A stretch of 64,000 nucleotides of DNA. Origin: Saprolegnia diclina VS20 (lineage: Eukaryota; Oomycota; Saprolegniomycetes; Saprolegniales; Saprolegniaceae). The position numbers and the translations under genes were made by a program. Shown piece by piece: positions 32,728-46,100 of this stretch (position 1 is its first letter; every line of letters starts with the position of its first letter). The notes beneath the pieces are model-generated. The model searched no databases, was not told the origin of the DNA, and saw only the letters and a program-made list of their open reading frames with translations. The DNA lies in contig NW_008246084.1 of NCBI RefSeq assembly GCF_000281045.1, positions 711,869-775,868 of the forward strand, in the 5' to 3' direction.

Positions 32728-33360
32728 CTAGTACGCATTGTACTTAGCATTCCACGATTGGACTTTGGGGTGGTCGCGCACGGCGTCGTGAATGGCGCGC
32801 AAGTGCGCGCACTTGTCAATGAAATGTGTGTCCAGGACGCTTAGGCGGCTCGACTTGAAGGTCGCCATGAGTGCGTAGAGAGCAATGTCCGTGATACTCA
32901 TGGTCTCGCCGAGCACAAAGACGCCCTTGGTCATCGCGATCCGCTTTTCGAGGAGGCCAAAGAGTTTGGGCAGCGTCGTCTGCGAGAGCTCGGTCGCCAT
33001 GGTCTTTTGACGCACGACGTCTTTTTCGTAGACCACGGCGACTGTCGTCTTGACAATATCGTCTTCAAAGGCGAGGATCTCGTCGACGCGCAGTGCATCG
33101 AGCGGGTTGGACGGGTACATGCCCGTGAGCTTCCCAACGTAGCGCGCAAGGCAGTGGCTCTGCGCATACTCGACGCCGTCGATCGTGAGCGTCGGCATCT
33201 GCTCAAAGGGAAACTCGGCTTTCCGGCGCAAAAACATCTCCATTGTGAGGCGCTCGTCCTTGAACGGAATGTCGTGGATGTAGAGGAGGAGCCGAATGAG
33301 CTCCGCGCGCCCAGGAATCGGAAAGTACGTGAGCTTCAGCTGCGGGTGCGTGTGGGGCAT
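32728..33360 (-). CDS. Glutathione S-transferase (sigma-like)
   Basis: Conjugates glutathione to electrophiles. Single exon of 210 residues from the ATG at 33360; a TTG-led extension to 33393 is discounted. Thioredoxin-like N-terminal domain with catalytic Tyr12 in LTYFPIPGRAELIRL, the cis-Pro region QMPTLTIDG and the Ser position in AQSHCLARYVG, then an all-helical C-terminal domain (TKGVFVLGETMSITDIALY). The motifs YF...GRAE.IR and TL.IDG point to sigma-class or related enzymes. It forms a tandem pair with the gene at 34749, same strand, 1.4 kb apart. Confidence 0.92.
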   Translation of the reverse strand: MPHTHPQLKLTYFPIPGRAELIRLLLYIHDIPFKDERLTMEMFLRRKAEFPFEQMPTLTIDGVEYAQSHCLARYVGKLTGMYPSNPLDALRVDEILAFEDDIVKTTVAVVYEKDVVRQKTMATELSQTTLPKLFGLLEKRIAMTKGVFVLGETMSITDIALYALMATFKSSRLSVLDTHFIDKCAHLRAIHDAVRDHPKVQSWNAKYNAY

Positions 33361-34748
33361 GGCGCTGTCGATGGAAAAAGGTAAAGTGAACAAGGACGTT
33401 GGGTCGTCGTGACGAAGGTGTGGAGTGCGTCGACATGGGTGGGATCGTCGCGCGTGGCAGGTGCAAGGGCATTACGAAACATGCCGTCGAACTCGTAGCA
33501 AGAACGTCCGTCGTGGGCACGTGGCAGCGCCAGCTGGCAGTAGCCCAGCATTGCATTTCCAAAGTGCAAACTTGGCAATACACGTATGCAATGCTGCGAT
33601 GAAGTCGGGACAAGGAGCTTGTAGTGACATCTTTTTCGAGCCTCTGGCAGCCGATTTGCTAATGCACGCTATAAGCCCATCACTGGCCGAAAGGAGTGCA
33701 CAACACAATGCACATGACCTCTTCTGGCAAAGGCACGCGGTGTGTCGGCCTTCGAAGCGGCTTGGGTGTAGGATGTGAGTCACGCTTGAAGCCTTTCACA
33801 AAAGTTGCCTACTACCGCAGCGCATGGGCTGTCTCTGTGGCGTAAGGTCCTCATATTGATCCAAGGAGTGCGTTGAGAGAAGCAAAGAAAGGAGCTGTGC
33901 TTTGCCCACCACCCGATGTGCAACACATCCACACCATTCGAACCCGTCAAAAGTAGGATGAGCAGTTTAGCAGCGCAAAGAGACGCCATGAACGCCACTG
34001 TGGGCAGAGGGCAAGGTCCTCGCGCGTGCTGCAGTGCAGGAGCACACCTAGCTTTGCACCCAGCAGTAGATGCTAGTGCCCCCTGACGCAACGTGCAAAG
34101 CGCGCATGACAAAGGCACCCTACTGGTAACCACGGTCGGACTTCCTCCAATTCACTGAGAAGGCTCGGCCAGTAACGCGTGACGAGTCGTCGTCGCTTCT
34201 GTGCTTGGTATCAAGGGCTCCTTGCATGTATTTCATTGCTTACCCCAGTCAAAGCTCTGCTTACAGTGGCTGCGACTGTTGGTGCCCTTGAGCGCAGTAG
34301 CGTTTGGTAACAGGTCAGCTCCGTCGCGAGGACTCCGTCGTCTACACTGTAACCTATATATCGACCCATGGGACTTGAGTCTCTTCGCAGGTGTTGGGCA
34401 CTTGTTCTTTGCAAAAGCTCAAAACTTATTCGCACGACTACACCGGCGAGCGTGCGAAAGCCACTACTGCAGCCGCAACTTCTTGCGTTCGCCCACGAAG
34501 GAGCTATGGACTTTGCTAACTTGCGTCGTCATAGTCTATGCTGACAAGCAACAACGGCGAGTGTTAAATTCTTCTATGACTCAAGGAAGAATCTAACTTT
34601 CGTCGCTGGCGTCGATGTGCAACTGTGTCGCGTCGTCAACGCATTGTGCGAGCCATCTGTTTCGCGACCACAGTCCACACAGAACAACACGCAGCGACTT
34701 GTTTCTCCCGGTTAACTTTGTCTTAGTCCAACCTGGCAAATCACGAAA
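33361..34748. other. Intergenic, 1.4 kb between tandem GST genes
   Basis: No gene recognised; scattered short frames on both strands without family features. The spacer is presumably the upstream region of the left GST and the 3' region of the right one. Confidence 0.45.
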
Positions 34749-35399
34749 CTACTCGGGCTTGCTCCGCTCGGCCTGCTGGGCGTAATAAGCTTGAACCTTT
34801 GGATGGCCGTGCAACACAGTGTAGATGGCGCGCCAGTGCGGGTAGTCGTCGACGAACGCAGTGTCCATGGGTGAAAATCGTCCAGATTTGAACGTGGCAA
34901 AGAGCACATACAGTGTAACATCGGCCATCGTCATGGTCTCGCCCAGTACAAACGTGCCTTTGGTCACCGCCAGTCGACGTTCCAGGAGCTCAAAAAGGTG
35001 CGGCAGCTTGCTGCTCGCGAGCTCGGTTGCGAGCGCCGTCTTGCGCTCAATGTCTTGCTCGCGGAGCATCGGAATGAGCGCCTGTACCACGTCTTCTTGA
35101 AATGAGAGCATCTCGTCGACGCGCAGTGCGTCGATTGGGTCGGACGGGTACATGCCCGTGAGCTTCCCGACATAGCGCGCGAGGCTGTGGCCTTGGGCAA
35201 ACTCAACACCGTCGATCGTGAGCGTCGGCACTTGTTCAAACGGAAACGACGCCTTGCGAGCCGCAAATGCGTCCCGGGTCAGCCGCTCGTCTTCGAAAGG
35301 AATGTCGTGCAGCGACAACACGAGGCGAATCAGCTCGGCGCGCCCCGGCATGTCAAAGTACGTGAGCTTCAAGCTCGGGAGCGCACGGTTCGTCGTCAT
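34749..35399 (-). CDS. Glutathione S-transferase (sigma-like), tandem paralogue
   Basis: Single exon of 216 residues from the ATG at 35399 (MTTNRAL). It aligns end to end with the copy at 32728: LTYFDMPGRAELIRL with catalytic Tyr, QVPTLTIDGVEFAQGHSLARYVGKLTGMYPS, RVDEMLSF, TKGTFVLGETMTMADVTLY, and HPKVQAYYAQ near the end. An in-frame ATG at 35534 would add 45 residues not found in the other copy, so it is less likely. Tandem duplication is clear; differences are spread evenly, so the pair is not very recent. Confidence 0.92.
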   Translation of the reverse strand: MTTNRALPSLKLTYFDMPGRAELIRLVLSLHDIPFEDERLTRDAFAARKASFPFEQVPTLTIDGVEFAQGHSLARYVGKLTGMYPSDPIDALRVDEMLSFQEDVVQALIPMLREQDIERKTALATELASSKLPHLFELLERRLAVTKGTFVLGETMTMADVTLYVLFATFKSGRFSPMDTAFVDDYPHWRAIYTVLHGHPKVQAYYAQQAERSKPE

Positions 35400-36145
35400 T
35401 GGCACCAAAAGGCAAAGTGAACCGAGCCGCGCGATGGTCAATGAAGCCCAGTGAAACTCCGCAGCTTCGATGCGCGCAGCGATGCATTCGATCGTGTTCG
35501 ATCCTGGCCCAACAACGCCGAGGCATCGTGGCATGTGAACCAGGTATTCTCAGCAGCCCGTGAGAGCCGAAGGAAGATAACTTGTGGCGATCATCGCGCG
35601 TCGTCCAGTCGCGTCGAGTCTCTTTAATCAACAACCGAGAATAAGAACTTGACGTGGCGCAGCAAGGAGCCGAGCAGGGAGCTGGATCGTTGCGGAATGG
35701 GCCCAGCAAAAATGAGATCGATTTTGGTATACGACCACCTTGTCGCGATATCAACAAGGAGAAGTGAGCGGTCCTTCGATGGATCCAGCAGGAAAGAAGG
35801 ATACACCTTGATTGTCCTGGCCTCACGAATAATGGACGCCAACCAAATGTCGCGAGGTGTGGGTTCTCTGGCACGGGACTGATGATGGATATTGGTCCAA
35901 ACAATGTGTACAAAGTGTGGTCTTCTACATGCTCACGTCGTTTGGACGCTGATCGCCAGAGCAGACAAGTCCTATGTCGATAGACTGGGAAGCCCTCCGG
36001 ATCCATCGCTTGCACCAAGGGAATAATAACCAAGGTTGTTTCCTTGGCTTGGATCACGTTCGCGTGTTTGGTACACGTCGCATCGTCACTGCGATGCTTG
36101 TGATTCACTTGCGCAAATGTGGTCGATTAGCAAAAACCAAGTTGT
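35400..36145. other. Intergenic, 0.75 kb
   Basis: A long minus-strand frame crosses this stretch but has no domain, and its end overlaps the GST gene. I take it as chance. Confidence 0.4.
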
Positions 36146-39100
36146 CTACTCGAGACGGTTGACAAGCTTGCGCTTTCGGCGCCAGCGCCAGCGCAACGAC
36201 GAGACGTGGTCGTCGCCTTCGGTGCCAAAGCAGAGATTGTCGAGGAGCGCGTAGAGCGCGCCACCGTACCGCGTGCGCATCCAGTGGACAAAGAGCACTT
36301 CAAAGTTGGTCGCGTGCTGCTCGAGAACGTACGAGGCGAAGCAAATGAGGTAGAAATACCGCTCCAGGTAGTTCACTAGCCACAATATCCTCAGCATCCT
36401 TTCACAAACCATCATGAGAAAGGACACGTACTGGCGCGCTGCATAAAGTAATCTTGCTTGGCGCTCGGGAGACCGACCTCTTTGGTCATCTCACGGCACT
36501 GGTCGATGCACTCACGGAGGTTCTGCACATGATCGGCCGTGTCAATGGCCTCATCCACGAGCGCAAGGCTCGTCGCGCCATTCTCAAGCAGCGACACGAG
36601 CGCGTCAATGTTATGAAAACGCGTCTTGTGCCCGTCACCGAGCGTCACCTGCCCCATGACGACGGCCCGCAGCATGTACATGCAAACCAGCGCCGTCGTC
36701 GTCCGGCCGCGGCCCATTTGGCAGTTGCAGACGATCGCTGTGTGGCCGTCGACAGCCCCCGACTTTTCAGCGCGGAAAATGGGCACCAGCAGCCGCACGA
36801 GGTCGTCCAGATCTTTCTCTTCGGGGGCAATTTCGTCCGACACCTAGGTGGACTTTTGTCAGCAAATAACTGCGAGCAGAGGAAGGTACTGGAATGCGGG
36901 CGTAGCGCACGTCGTAGCCTTGGTGCTGAGCCGCCGCGTACACCTCCTCGAGTGTCTTGATGTCGGTCTCGGGCTGAATCGCATCAAAGCGCTCGGCGGT
37001 GACGAGCGGCTGCGGCTCGCAGAGGTGCATGAACAAGCCGTTCGAGGCCTGCACTTTCGCGATCAGCTCCGTCTTGAGCGTCGCTTCGATCGCCGTGATC
37101 TCGTCGACTTCGATGCCGGGATATTCAACATTGTGGAAGACGTCGTCGCGCTTCCGGACTGCGTACGGCTTGCCCGCCACGTACAAGACGACCTCTTCCC
37201 GCAAGTTGATCCAGATGACGCGGCTGTGGCCGAGAACGTCCCGGAGATGGGCCAAGACATCGACGATCCCGAGCTCCAAGCACTAGCCAAAATGTCGTCA
37301 TTCGCTACAGATCTGAAGCGAGCGAGAGAGAGAGCATGGTACCTGCGCCGTGCCAAAGAGCGGCATGCCACCGAGTTGACGGTAGTTCGGGACGTTGGGG
37401 CCGAGGACGAGGGGCAGGCGGCTGAGGCCCGGAAAGTGGTCAAACTTGAGAATGTTGTTGTGCAGCACTTTGCTCGACGGATACGTGGCGCCACCAAGGT
37501 CGTCGAGAAGGCGAAAGAGGTCGGGATGGAGCTGAAGCCAGCTCGAGAAGCTCTGCACATGGGCTTCCAGGAGGTACTGGCCAAACATGATAAAGTAAAA
37601 GTAGCGCTCGAGGAGGCGGCACGCGCGATGCTACCTCGTGGAATGAGCTTTTCTTTGAATTTCACAGCCCGTTGTACCAAGTAGAAGGAGCGTTTGGCCG
37701 GCTTGGCTTCGGCCATGGATCGCTACACGGGGAACGTTCGTGACCTATGGACAGCGATCCCAAACATGTCTACCTGCCGACACTCTTCGATGACGCGCCG
37801 AAGGTGGTAAACGGCCGCGCAGTCGTCGATCGCTGCGTCAATCCACGCTTTGGCGTGCGTGCCTTGCTCCAGCGTCTCACAAAGCGCCAAAATCACCTAC
37901 AATTTAGTGTCAGAAGTACAAAAAGAGCAAATATAATAATACCTTGAACGTGCCGAGCGCGTAATCAATCGTGCTCGGGTCGAGCGTCAGCGATCGATGC
38001 GAGCGCGTCATCGGCAGTCCGTCTGGAACTTCGACGACCGAGTCGGGCTGCATGACGCTCCACTTGAGGTACGCGACCGTCATGGCCGTCGTCGTCCGCC
38101 CGCGTCCCATCTAGTCGACGAATATAAGGGCAATGCGGCATATGACGTCTACCTGGCAGTTGAAGACAAACGCAGTGTGCATATCGGCGCGCTGGACGAG
38201 GTCGACAAACGTCTCGACGACGTCTTGCTCGGGAAAGTTCTCGCGGTCGATTGGGATCCGGTGGAACGTAGTGTTCTCGATCGTCGGGTGCTGCAGCGCC
38301 TCCATCAACTCGGGCAGCGTGTGTACCTACGACGACAAAATAAGACTTGGTAAAGCCATCCGAAAGACGCGTACGTCGGTCGGGTCGATGGTCTCGACGG
38401 CAAGCTCGTTCACGAGCGGCGTCGGCTCGTGCCAGTACTCGAACGCGTGGTTGCGCAAGGCGAGTTGCTCCATGAGGCTGTTCTTGAGCGAAGCCTCCAG
38501 CACTTGGATCGTGTGCCCCGTAAGACCGGGCACCAAGTCGTTCTCGTTGAGCTTGGCACGGACACGCGCCGTGTACGGGACGCCCTTGACAAAGAGCACG
38601 GCTTCCTACACCGACGCTGTCTTCTTGGCATAGAACGATGGCATGATCTACCTCGCGCACGTTGATCCAGATAACCTTGGTGAACCCATCAGCGGCAACA
38701 CGGTCCAGAATCAAGCGGCAGCCGTCCTGGAAGAGCAAGGTCAGTATTCGCTACGGACGATCTGCGTGTACTACCTCGGTGGGCTGGGCGCCGCCGTAGA
38801 AGGGCGTGTCCAGCAACCGGCGAAAGTTGGGCGCTACGCAATCCATGATGACCATGCTCACGAGGATGATGGTGACCGTACCGCTGTCGCCGTGGGGCGT
38901 GTCGAGTACATGGCAGTCGGGGAAGCGGTCGCGCTTGAGCACGTACTTGTTAAGGACGCGCGTACCCTGCTCCTGGAACGAGAGCGCCGACTTGATCTTC
39001 TCGCGGTCGAGCTTGCCCTTGAAGCCAGCTTGGATCAGCGATGCTGCATTCGAGCGCTGGACCTGGCTGCGGAGCCCATCGAGCTGCGCGCGGAGGTCGC

Positions 39101-39224
39101 GGACCGAGGCCTCGAGGGCCTCCGCATGGTCTAGCAGCGGGTGCAGGAGGCTCTTGGTCTCGTCGTCGAGGACAGCGAGGAGCGGCGCCGCCAGCTCGCG
39201 GGCAGCAGGCTTCGTCGTTGTCAT
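36146..39224 (-). CDS. Paladin-like protein with two phosphatase-type domains
   Basis: Eleven minus-strand exons: 39224-38775, 38726-38652, 38605-38375, 38326-38153, 38110-37943, 37896-37774, 37722-37678, 37630-37343, 37282-36890, 36843-36432, 36375-36146. All junctions close in phase and give 862 residues; animal paladin has about 856. A helical N-terminus is followed by two similar halves, each with VIWINLREE / VIWINVREE, a VLYVAGKPYA-type strand, and a CNCQMGRGRT or FNCQMGRGRT loop. The loop Cys residues are about 309 and 690, each with Arg six residues on (CX5R). Each half ends in a helical segment LLERYFYFIMFGQYLLEAH / YLERYFYLICFASYVLEQH. Animal paladin dephosphorylates phosphoinositides. 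Both loops look complete here, so activity is plausible but unproven. Confidence 0.9.
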
Positions 39225-40158
39225 CGTCCGGCCAAACTCGAAATGCCCCTGGGGATCGGTCGAGATATCCTTCGAACAACACGTGGTGGGCGGTAATATC
39301 CCACGTCCATACAAGTACCAATATCATGCATCGTTTTTCACTGTTTCACACTGTTTCCCACGTGAATATCTCGGCGATGATGATGCAACCAATGCACCAA
39401 GTAGCGAGGATGCGACCAGCAGGAGGCGACGACGTCAAATATTTGCCGCCGACGCAGTGACGACTTGGTCGATGTTTCTCAGCGCGGATCTACGGGGCGC
39501 ACTCTATTACCGCTACTTGCTACGTCGACACTGTAACACACTTCTGGACGATGGCGCCGGTTGAAGTTGAGCCACGCTTCAATCCCACGCACGACTGCAA
39601 TTTCTGATAGCGTCTTATTTTCCAAAGGCCCTCTTCATCAGCCGAGTCAGAGCCCCAGGAAGTGCAGCAATGAGTCGGGACTATTCGCTCTCTGGGAGAA
39701 ATGGCACGAGTCCTAAAGTGACTCGGCGTTTGTTGTCGCGCGATTGCAGGCAGTCAACACAACTGCGGACGAGTTGTCTTCTCGCGGTTTCCGCTTTGAC
39801 TTGTCGCCAAGCCAAGCCTACGACGAATCGGTAAGCCGGCCTTCGTCGTGGCTGGCGCAGCACTCTGTTGGCTGTCCTTTGAATCGATCGTACCTTATTA
39901 CGCAGGCGGTGCGACGACGTCATCGTCTACTGCTGTCGTAGAGACAGTGTCTTGGTTGGTTTGGCCCTTTGAACGCATCTTCTAATCACGATGAGCTGAT
40001 CGCCAACGTGCCAGCAATCATGCGCAGGATTTCTGCAGATTAACGCAATTAACGCGTACGCAATGCGCGTTTAACCACTCGACACCACACATGTGTGCTT
40101 TATGTGAAGAATACCACGTGGGAAATGAAAACCCTCGTCGAAACCACAGAGCGCAAGC
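39225..40158. other. Divergent intergenic region, 0.9 kb
   Basis: Separates the divergent paladin-like and 2055-residue genes. No gene recognised; both promoters should lie here. Confidence 0.45.
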
Positions 40159-43100
40159 ATGGAGTCGATGATTGCGCGGGCTTTTGAGTTCGTCGAAGAC
40201 TCGCAGTCCGAGGACGAAGACGCCGGCTACTACGGCTTCCGACCACCGGCCATCGCTCCGGCAGCGGCGCCCGACGCTCCAGCGCCAGCTCCAGCAACGG
40301 GGGCGCCGGCGACCGACGCTGCCCATGACGACGAGGTCGACGAAGACGAGGATGAGGCTGGGTTCAAGGTCGGCGACCTCGTCGAGGTCGAGACGCGTAC
40401 GTGGCCAGGTATCAACAAGATCGGCGGCGCGGCGCGGGTCATTAGTGTCTACAGCGACGGCGGCGACACGTTCGTGGACGTGCGCTACTTCCTCGGCGGC
40501 AGTGAGAAGCGCGTCGACGTCGCGTACGTGCAACCGTCCGACATGCACCAGAAGCGCGCGCGCCAGCGCTACTCGCGCGTCTTCTTCCACGACGAATTTG
40601 CGGACGAGTATGGCCGCAAGCGCCGCGCCGACCTCGACGCACCAGTCGAGCACGTCCTCCATCCCAAGCCCAAACGTATGAGAAAGGACGAACCACCTCG
40701 CTCTGCGCCCGAGCACCCACGGACGCGCATCTTCGACGACGACGATGGCAGTAGCAGCGCCGAAGACAACGTGGTCGTACCCAGCCGTCCTCGGGTTCTA
40801 CCACCAGTGACAGTGACGCCGGCAAGTACTCGGCCGATCGCCAAGCCAAAACGAGCGCCTCTAAACGAAGATTTTTTCATCACGACGGGCGGCTCAGATG
40901 ACGATGAGCGCGTCGTCGAAAGCCCTGAGAGGGCGACCACGTGGACCGAGCCGTCTCTCCACGAGCATGACGTGGCCAAGGACGTGGGGCAGGCCGTCAC
41001 GAGCACATTACCAGTCGACAAGTACGGTGCGGACCAGCCTGTGGAGGTTGAGAACGACTACGACTTTGGGGGTGGTTCGTGGAGCCCGACAACGCGCCTC
41101 GAGGAACCACAGGACGTACTGGAGCCCCGTGTTCGGCGGCAGAAGCGCGCCAAGAAGCGGCGGTATGTCGGCGGGTACCTCGAGGAAGCCGACAACTTTA
41201 TTCAACCGGAAGACAACGCGATGGAGCTACCGGACGACGTGCGCAAAGATACGGGGTTTCGCCTTGGGAAGACCTCCAAGGATCTTTTGCACCAGTACGC
41301 CGTGCACACGGAGCAGTTCCAGCTCGTGCTTGCCGAGTTTGGTCGCGCCAAAGAGAGTCTCGTTGCCAGCACGCTACCGCCCCTCGCGCTCTACGACAAG
41401 GTATTGTATCATGATTGTAGGAGCAAACATCGATTTATGGTGACAGGTTCTCGAACTGGAGGCGCTGCATGCACTGTCGATCGTTCGGGAAGAAGACATT
41501 TTGGATGCAATTCTGCGCAAATTAGACGCCAAGGGCAAGTCCATCGTACGTCGCGTCCGTCTTTCCAGTACTACCACAAATTTTGCACCAATTTTTTAGA
41601 AACCCGTCGAGAACCTCCAGCACGACCAGCGAAAAGAGCTAGTGAATGCGTATGCGAGCTGGCTGCGGCAGCTGCGCGACACGACGCTGCAGCGACTGCA
41701 CCGCGAGGGTCTGTCGGTGCCATCGCAGCTGCCACTGTCATCGACAAAGAAGCGTCCAGCGAGTCCCAGTGACAGTAGCAGCAGCGATGACGACGACTAT
41801 TACAATACGCTGTCGGCCGAGCCCGCGATTCCGGCGTTCATTGAGCAGTTTCACACAACGCGGCCTGCACGTCCCCGCGCCTCATTCTCCTCGGTGTCGA
41901 CCACGAGGCCCAAGCGCCTTGACAAGACCAAACCCAGCACGAAACAAAAAGCAAAGCCGGCAACGACGCCGCTGCTATGGGACGACGTGTACCACGCACC
42001 GCCGCACCGAGAGCAGTCGGCACTGCCGTGGTTCTTCGAGCCCGCCCCTAACGACAACGGCAACGACCTCGACTTCAGCTACGACGACACCAATGACGAT
42101 CGATTTGATGAGCCATCGGTGTTTATTCCCCGGACGCTCAACAGCCGCACGATTCCGGCCGCTGTGCTCGAGTCGACCACGTGGGACTGGAAAGCGCTGG
42201 CTAAGCCGACGCGCCGGGCCGCGCCGGCGCCCTCCCGCCCGGTGGCACCTGCCACGATCGCGCCAGCACCCAAGCCGCCCAAGCGGTCGCGATCCCGCAA
42301 CGTGTTTGAAGCACTCTGGCGGCATCGCCAGGAGCGGTCGCGGCCGCTCATTCCGTTTTTTCCAGCCAAAAAGTCGGTGGTGGTGCCCCGACGCCAGCCC
42401 GAACCGCTGCCCACCGCGTCGCCACCGGTTGCGGATGAGCCATCGGTGGCACCAGACGTCTGTGTCTTGGACTTCGTCTCAGACGCGCTACCAACGCTAC
42501 TTGTGTACTCGGCCGACGCTCTTGTGCGTATTGAAGCCCGCACCATGACGCCACCACTGACGTCCTCCTTCTTCCATGAGGTTGCCACTTCGAGCTCCGA
42601 AGAAATCGTATTTATGAAGACAATGTAGGATGCGCCGATAGCTGGGGTGCTACAACGGGCTTTTCGGACGCTACGGCATCGGCTCTGTGACCTTCAAACC
42701 GCCGAGGCGCAGTGGTTGGAGCAAACCACACAGTCGCACGTTATGTCGGACGAGGTGCCGTTCCACACTAATGGCATTTGACAGATTGATACTGATCGAT
42801 AGGAGCTGGCACGGGACGAAGCCGCCTTGGGGGCGCAAGCGGCCGATTGTAGTCACTTGCTAGGTAGCCTCGCTGCGTACCTCGCTGTCCAAGACGCCCG
42901 TCATAAAGAAAAGGCGCAGCAGCTTCTGCTCGAGGAGCTCCGCTTGACGACAAATTGTCTTCCGCATGTCGCATCGCTCCTCCAGACGACACCGGCGTAC
43001 TACTATTACTTGGAGCTCACGGAAGCAGCGTCGACGCCACTTTTGTCGGCACTCACGAGCGTGCACGCGCACTGTGTGTCGCTCGTACCAGGCAAACAAA

Positions 43101-46100
43101 CGCAGCAAGCTGCTGCGCTCTTCCTCCTCGAGATGCATTTGCACGTCCCGCACCTCTTGAACACGGGCGCGGACGGCTACGACGCGCTTTGGCTCCAGCT
43201 CATGCGTCTGCACGGTGCCGAATTCTGGGCATTCTTCACTGAGCTCTTGCCGCAGCTACGCAAAATCGTCGCAGCCACCTTTGTCGCCGAGGCGTCGACA
43301 AGTATCGACATGCTGCTGCGCGAGCTCGTGTGGGACACGACTGTCGCATTGGCCCCACTCTTCCATCTTGTCGTACCGACGATCGAGTCCGCGCCTCCAA
43401 GTATCGGCGGCGGCTCATGAATTTGAATAGGACGCTGCACCACTGGGCGCTGGTCGGGTTCCTCCTCTCGTCGATGGACGCGCTGCCGTGCTCGCCGCGC
43501 TTTGACGCTGCCAAGTACAACTACCCCTTGGACAAGGTCGAGCGCTATCGTGTGCGCGTGCTCCAGCGGCTCTTGCTCTTGTCGTCGATGTGGGCGCCCA
43601 ACCACCGTACGTGGCTTGTACCATTGGGAAATATTGCTCATGTTGGAGCTCAAACTAGTGCCCATTGTGGCCGTTGTGTTGAGTTTGAGCCAACTTGCGT
43701 CGAGCCACCCGGGACAGTGCTCGTGCGTTGCCTCGAGCAGCCATGCGTGCAACGACGGCGATTGCCCGTGTTTGCGCAAGCACGTGGCGTGCACATGCTC
43801 CATGCCACAGTTTTGCAGCTGCCGCTTTCCCCGCTTCCTCATCGAGCTCGCGACGGACGGGGCGACCAACCTCGTTGATGCCATCGACCAGTGCTCGTCC
43901 GTGGAGCTCATGGGCCGTGTCATCGCTGTACAGACTCGCATCTTCCAGTTTCCACTTTTGATACATGCTCCATAGATGCAACTGCGTCAATTTGCCAAAC
44001 CTGTCCAGCGCAACCGCTTCCGCCACCCGATTCTAACAATTCTCAAGCCCGCGGCCGTCACACCAACCGCCAAGTGGAACTGGTCGGGCATGGCCGCGGC
44101 ACCCAGCAAACCGAGTGCGGCAGTAGCGGCACCCGCGTCGGCGGCGACGGCCCAAACCAACGCGAGTACACGGCGACAAGCCAAGCCCCTCGCTGCGTGG
44201 CTCGATGACCGAGCGACGGTACACCGTCCGCTGCTAAGAAGCTCCTACAATGGTTGCTGTCTAGGCCCTCACGCAGTGCACAGTCTTTCTCTCTATGGCG
44301 CTGAGTACGCTGAGGTCGCAAACGGACGCCAAAGCGCTCAAGCGGGACGTGGGTTACTACGCCAAGGAAATTCTCCGCTTTTGCAACAACGAACTCGAGT
44401 ACGACAGCCTGGCTCTGCATGCGCTCTGGCTCTTGGCACGCGGTCTTATCTCGGTCGCTCAGCAGTGCTTGCCGTCGCTCGTGACGTCGATGAGCGACCT
44501 CCTCGCAGACATGGTCAGGCGGCTGCAGGAAGAGCTCGTCCGACCCAAAACGACAGTCGACACGCGTGTCGTATCGCCCGTCGTGGTGCTGCAAGGTAGA
44601 CTTCGTACCGATTGCTATGGTTGCACTCATACACGCGGCGTATGGTAGCCAACATTGTGCTAACGCTGCAATGCTTTCTGGACATTGTACTAGCGCTCAA
44701 GCAGCTCGAGCTCGCGCCCGGGGTTGTCGAAGACGTTGCAAATTGCTTGGTCGCAATGTTCAACAGCGGTCTCGACACTGTGCTTCAAGCCAGTCTCTCG
44801 CAACAAGTGCCGCCAGCCACGACACGACTCGCGCTGGACCTTCTTGACGCACTCTTGCCGCCCAAGACATCGGTCCCGGCGCCAGCGCCCGTCGATGAGT
44901 TTGACGACCCCGAAGAGCTTGCGCTGTTGGCGGCACTGGACATGGACGCATTGCTCTCGACCGATGGTAGTACGCCGTCGACGGTGCCGACTCTGACGTT
45001 TGTGTCGTTGGTGACAACGCATGTGGGCGAACACGTCGTCAAGCAACTGCGACTGTCGCTGCAAAAGCTCGTGCTTCACGCGCCGCAGACACCAAACGCC
45101 ATCGCGATCCTCGGAGGCGTCCTTTCGCTCGCGCCGGGAACGAGCTGGGACCTTTTGCTTGCGTCGACGACAGCTGCGTCACTGCGTCTCGTGTTTCCGA
45201 GAACGTTCTCCCACGCGTTGCGTCGTGCGACTGACAAGGCGGCGTTCGTGGCGGCTTTTGCGCAGACCCACCGGCGCGATTCGCTCTTTGTCGAGGCGTG
45301 GCTGCTTTGTCTCATGGACGCTACTGCGTCGGACGAGGTTGTGACCGACATGACGCTCGCTCTGGCGCCGCAGACGCCGCTTCTGCATCACGTAGAAGCC
45401 AGTCATCGCACCCAAGTATGGCGCGCGTTCGCCAAGAACATTGCTACCGTGTATACGCCACACCCGCACCTTCTCCGGTCGGTGGTGGCCGATGTATCGA
45501 AAGGCTGGCTCGGCGCCGTGCTGGACGGCGCGACAGCAAGCCTCCTCGAACTCTGCGTGGACCGCCCGCAGTGGGCCGCCTTGCACGCTTTTCAAGATTC
45601 GGTTATGCCGTACGCGGTCTACGACGCAAGAGTGCTCGATGCCTTGGAGCGCGGGTCCTCGAAGACCGAGCAAGTCGTGCGGTATGTCGCCCGTCTCTAC
45701 GACGGCGTTGGGGCGCTCCTGGAAGGCTGCGGACACTTGGCGCGGGGCACCAGCCTCGTGTTTCACGTCTGGCTGCGCGAGCTCTTTCCCAGTGCGAGCT
45801 ACGCGACGCACTCGACGGCCGCCGAGAGTCTTCTGCACGGCCAAGTCGCGTCGATTTTCCGAGAAAAGCCTGGACCACCAACGTCCTGGTTTGGTTCCAA
45901 GCTGCCCAAGCCGTGGATTCAAGTCGTCGACGTCGCACGAACGTTCTTGGCCGTCCAGCACTACCCGACGCTCCTCAACTGGTTTGCCCAGGTACACTAC
46001 TGTTTGCATGCGATTTGGCCGACGAGATGGCGTAGACGGCGTCCATGTACCGACTGTACGAAGGCGGGTTCGCCTCCGCGCCCTTGCGTACGCTCTTGTA

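Noticed and set aside
35353..36108. 251-codon minus-strand frame upstream of the second GST
   Set aside because: Overlaps the GST start in another frame, lacks any domain, and its composition is not like the other genes.
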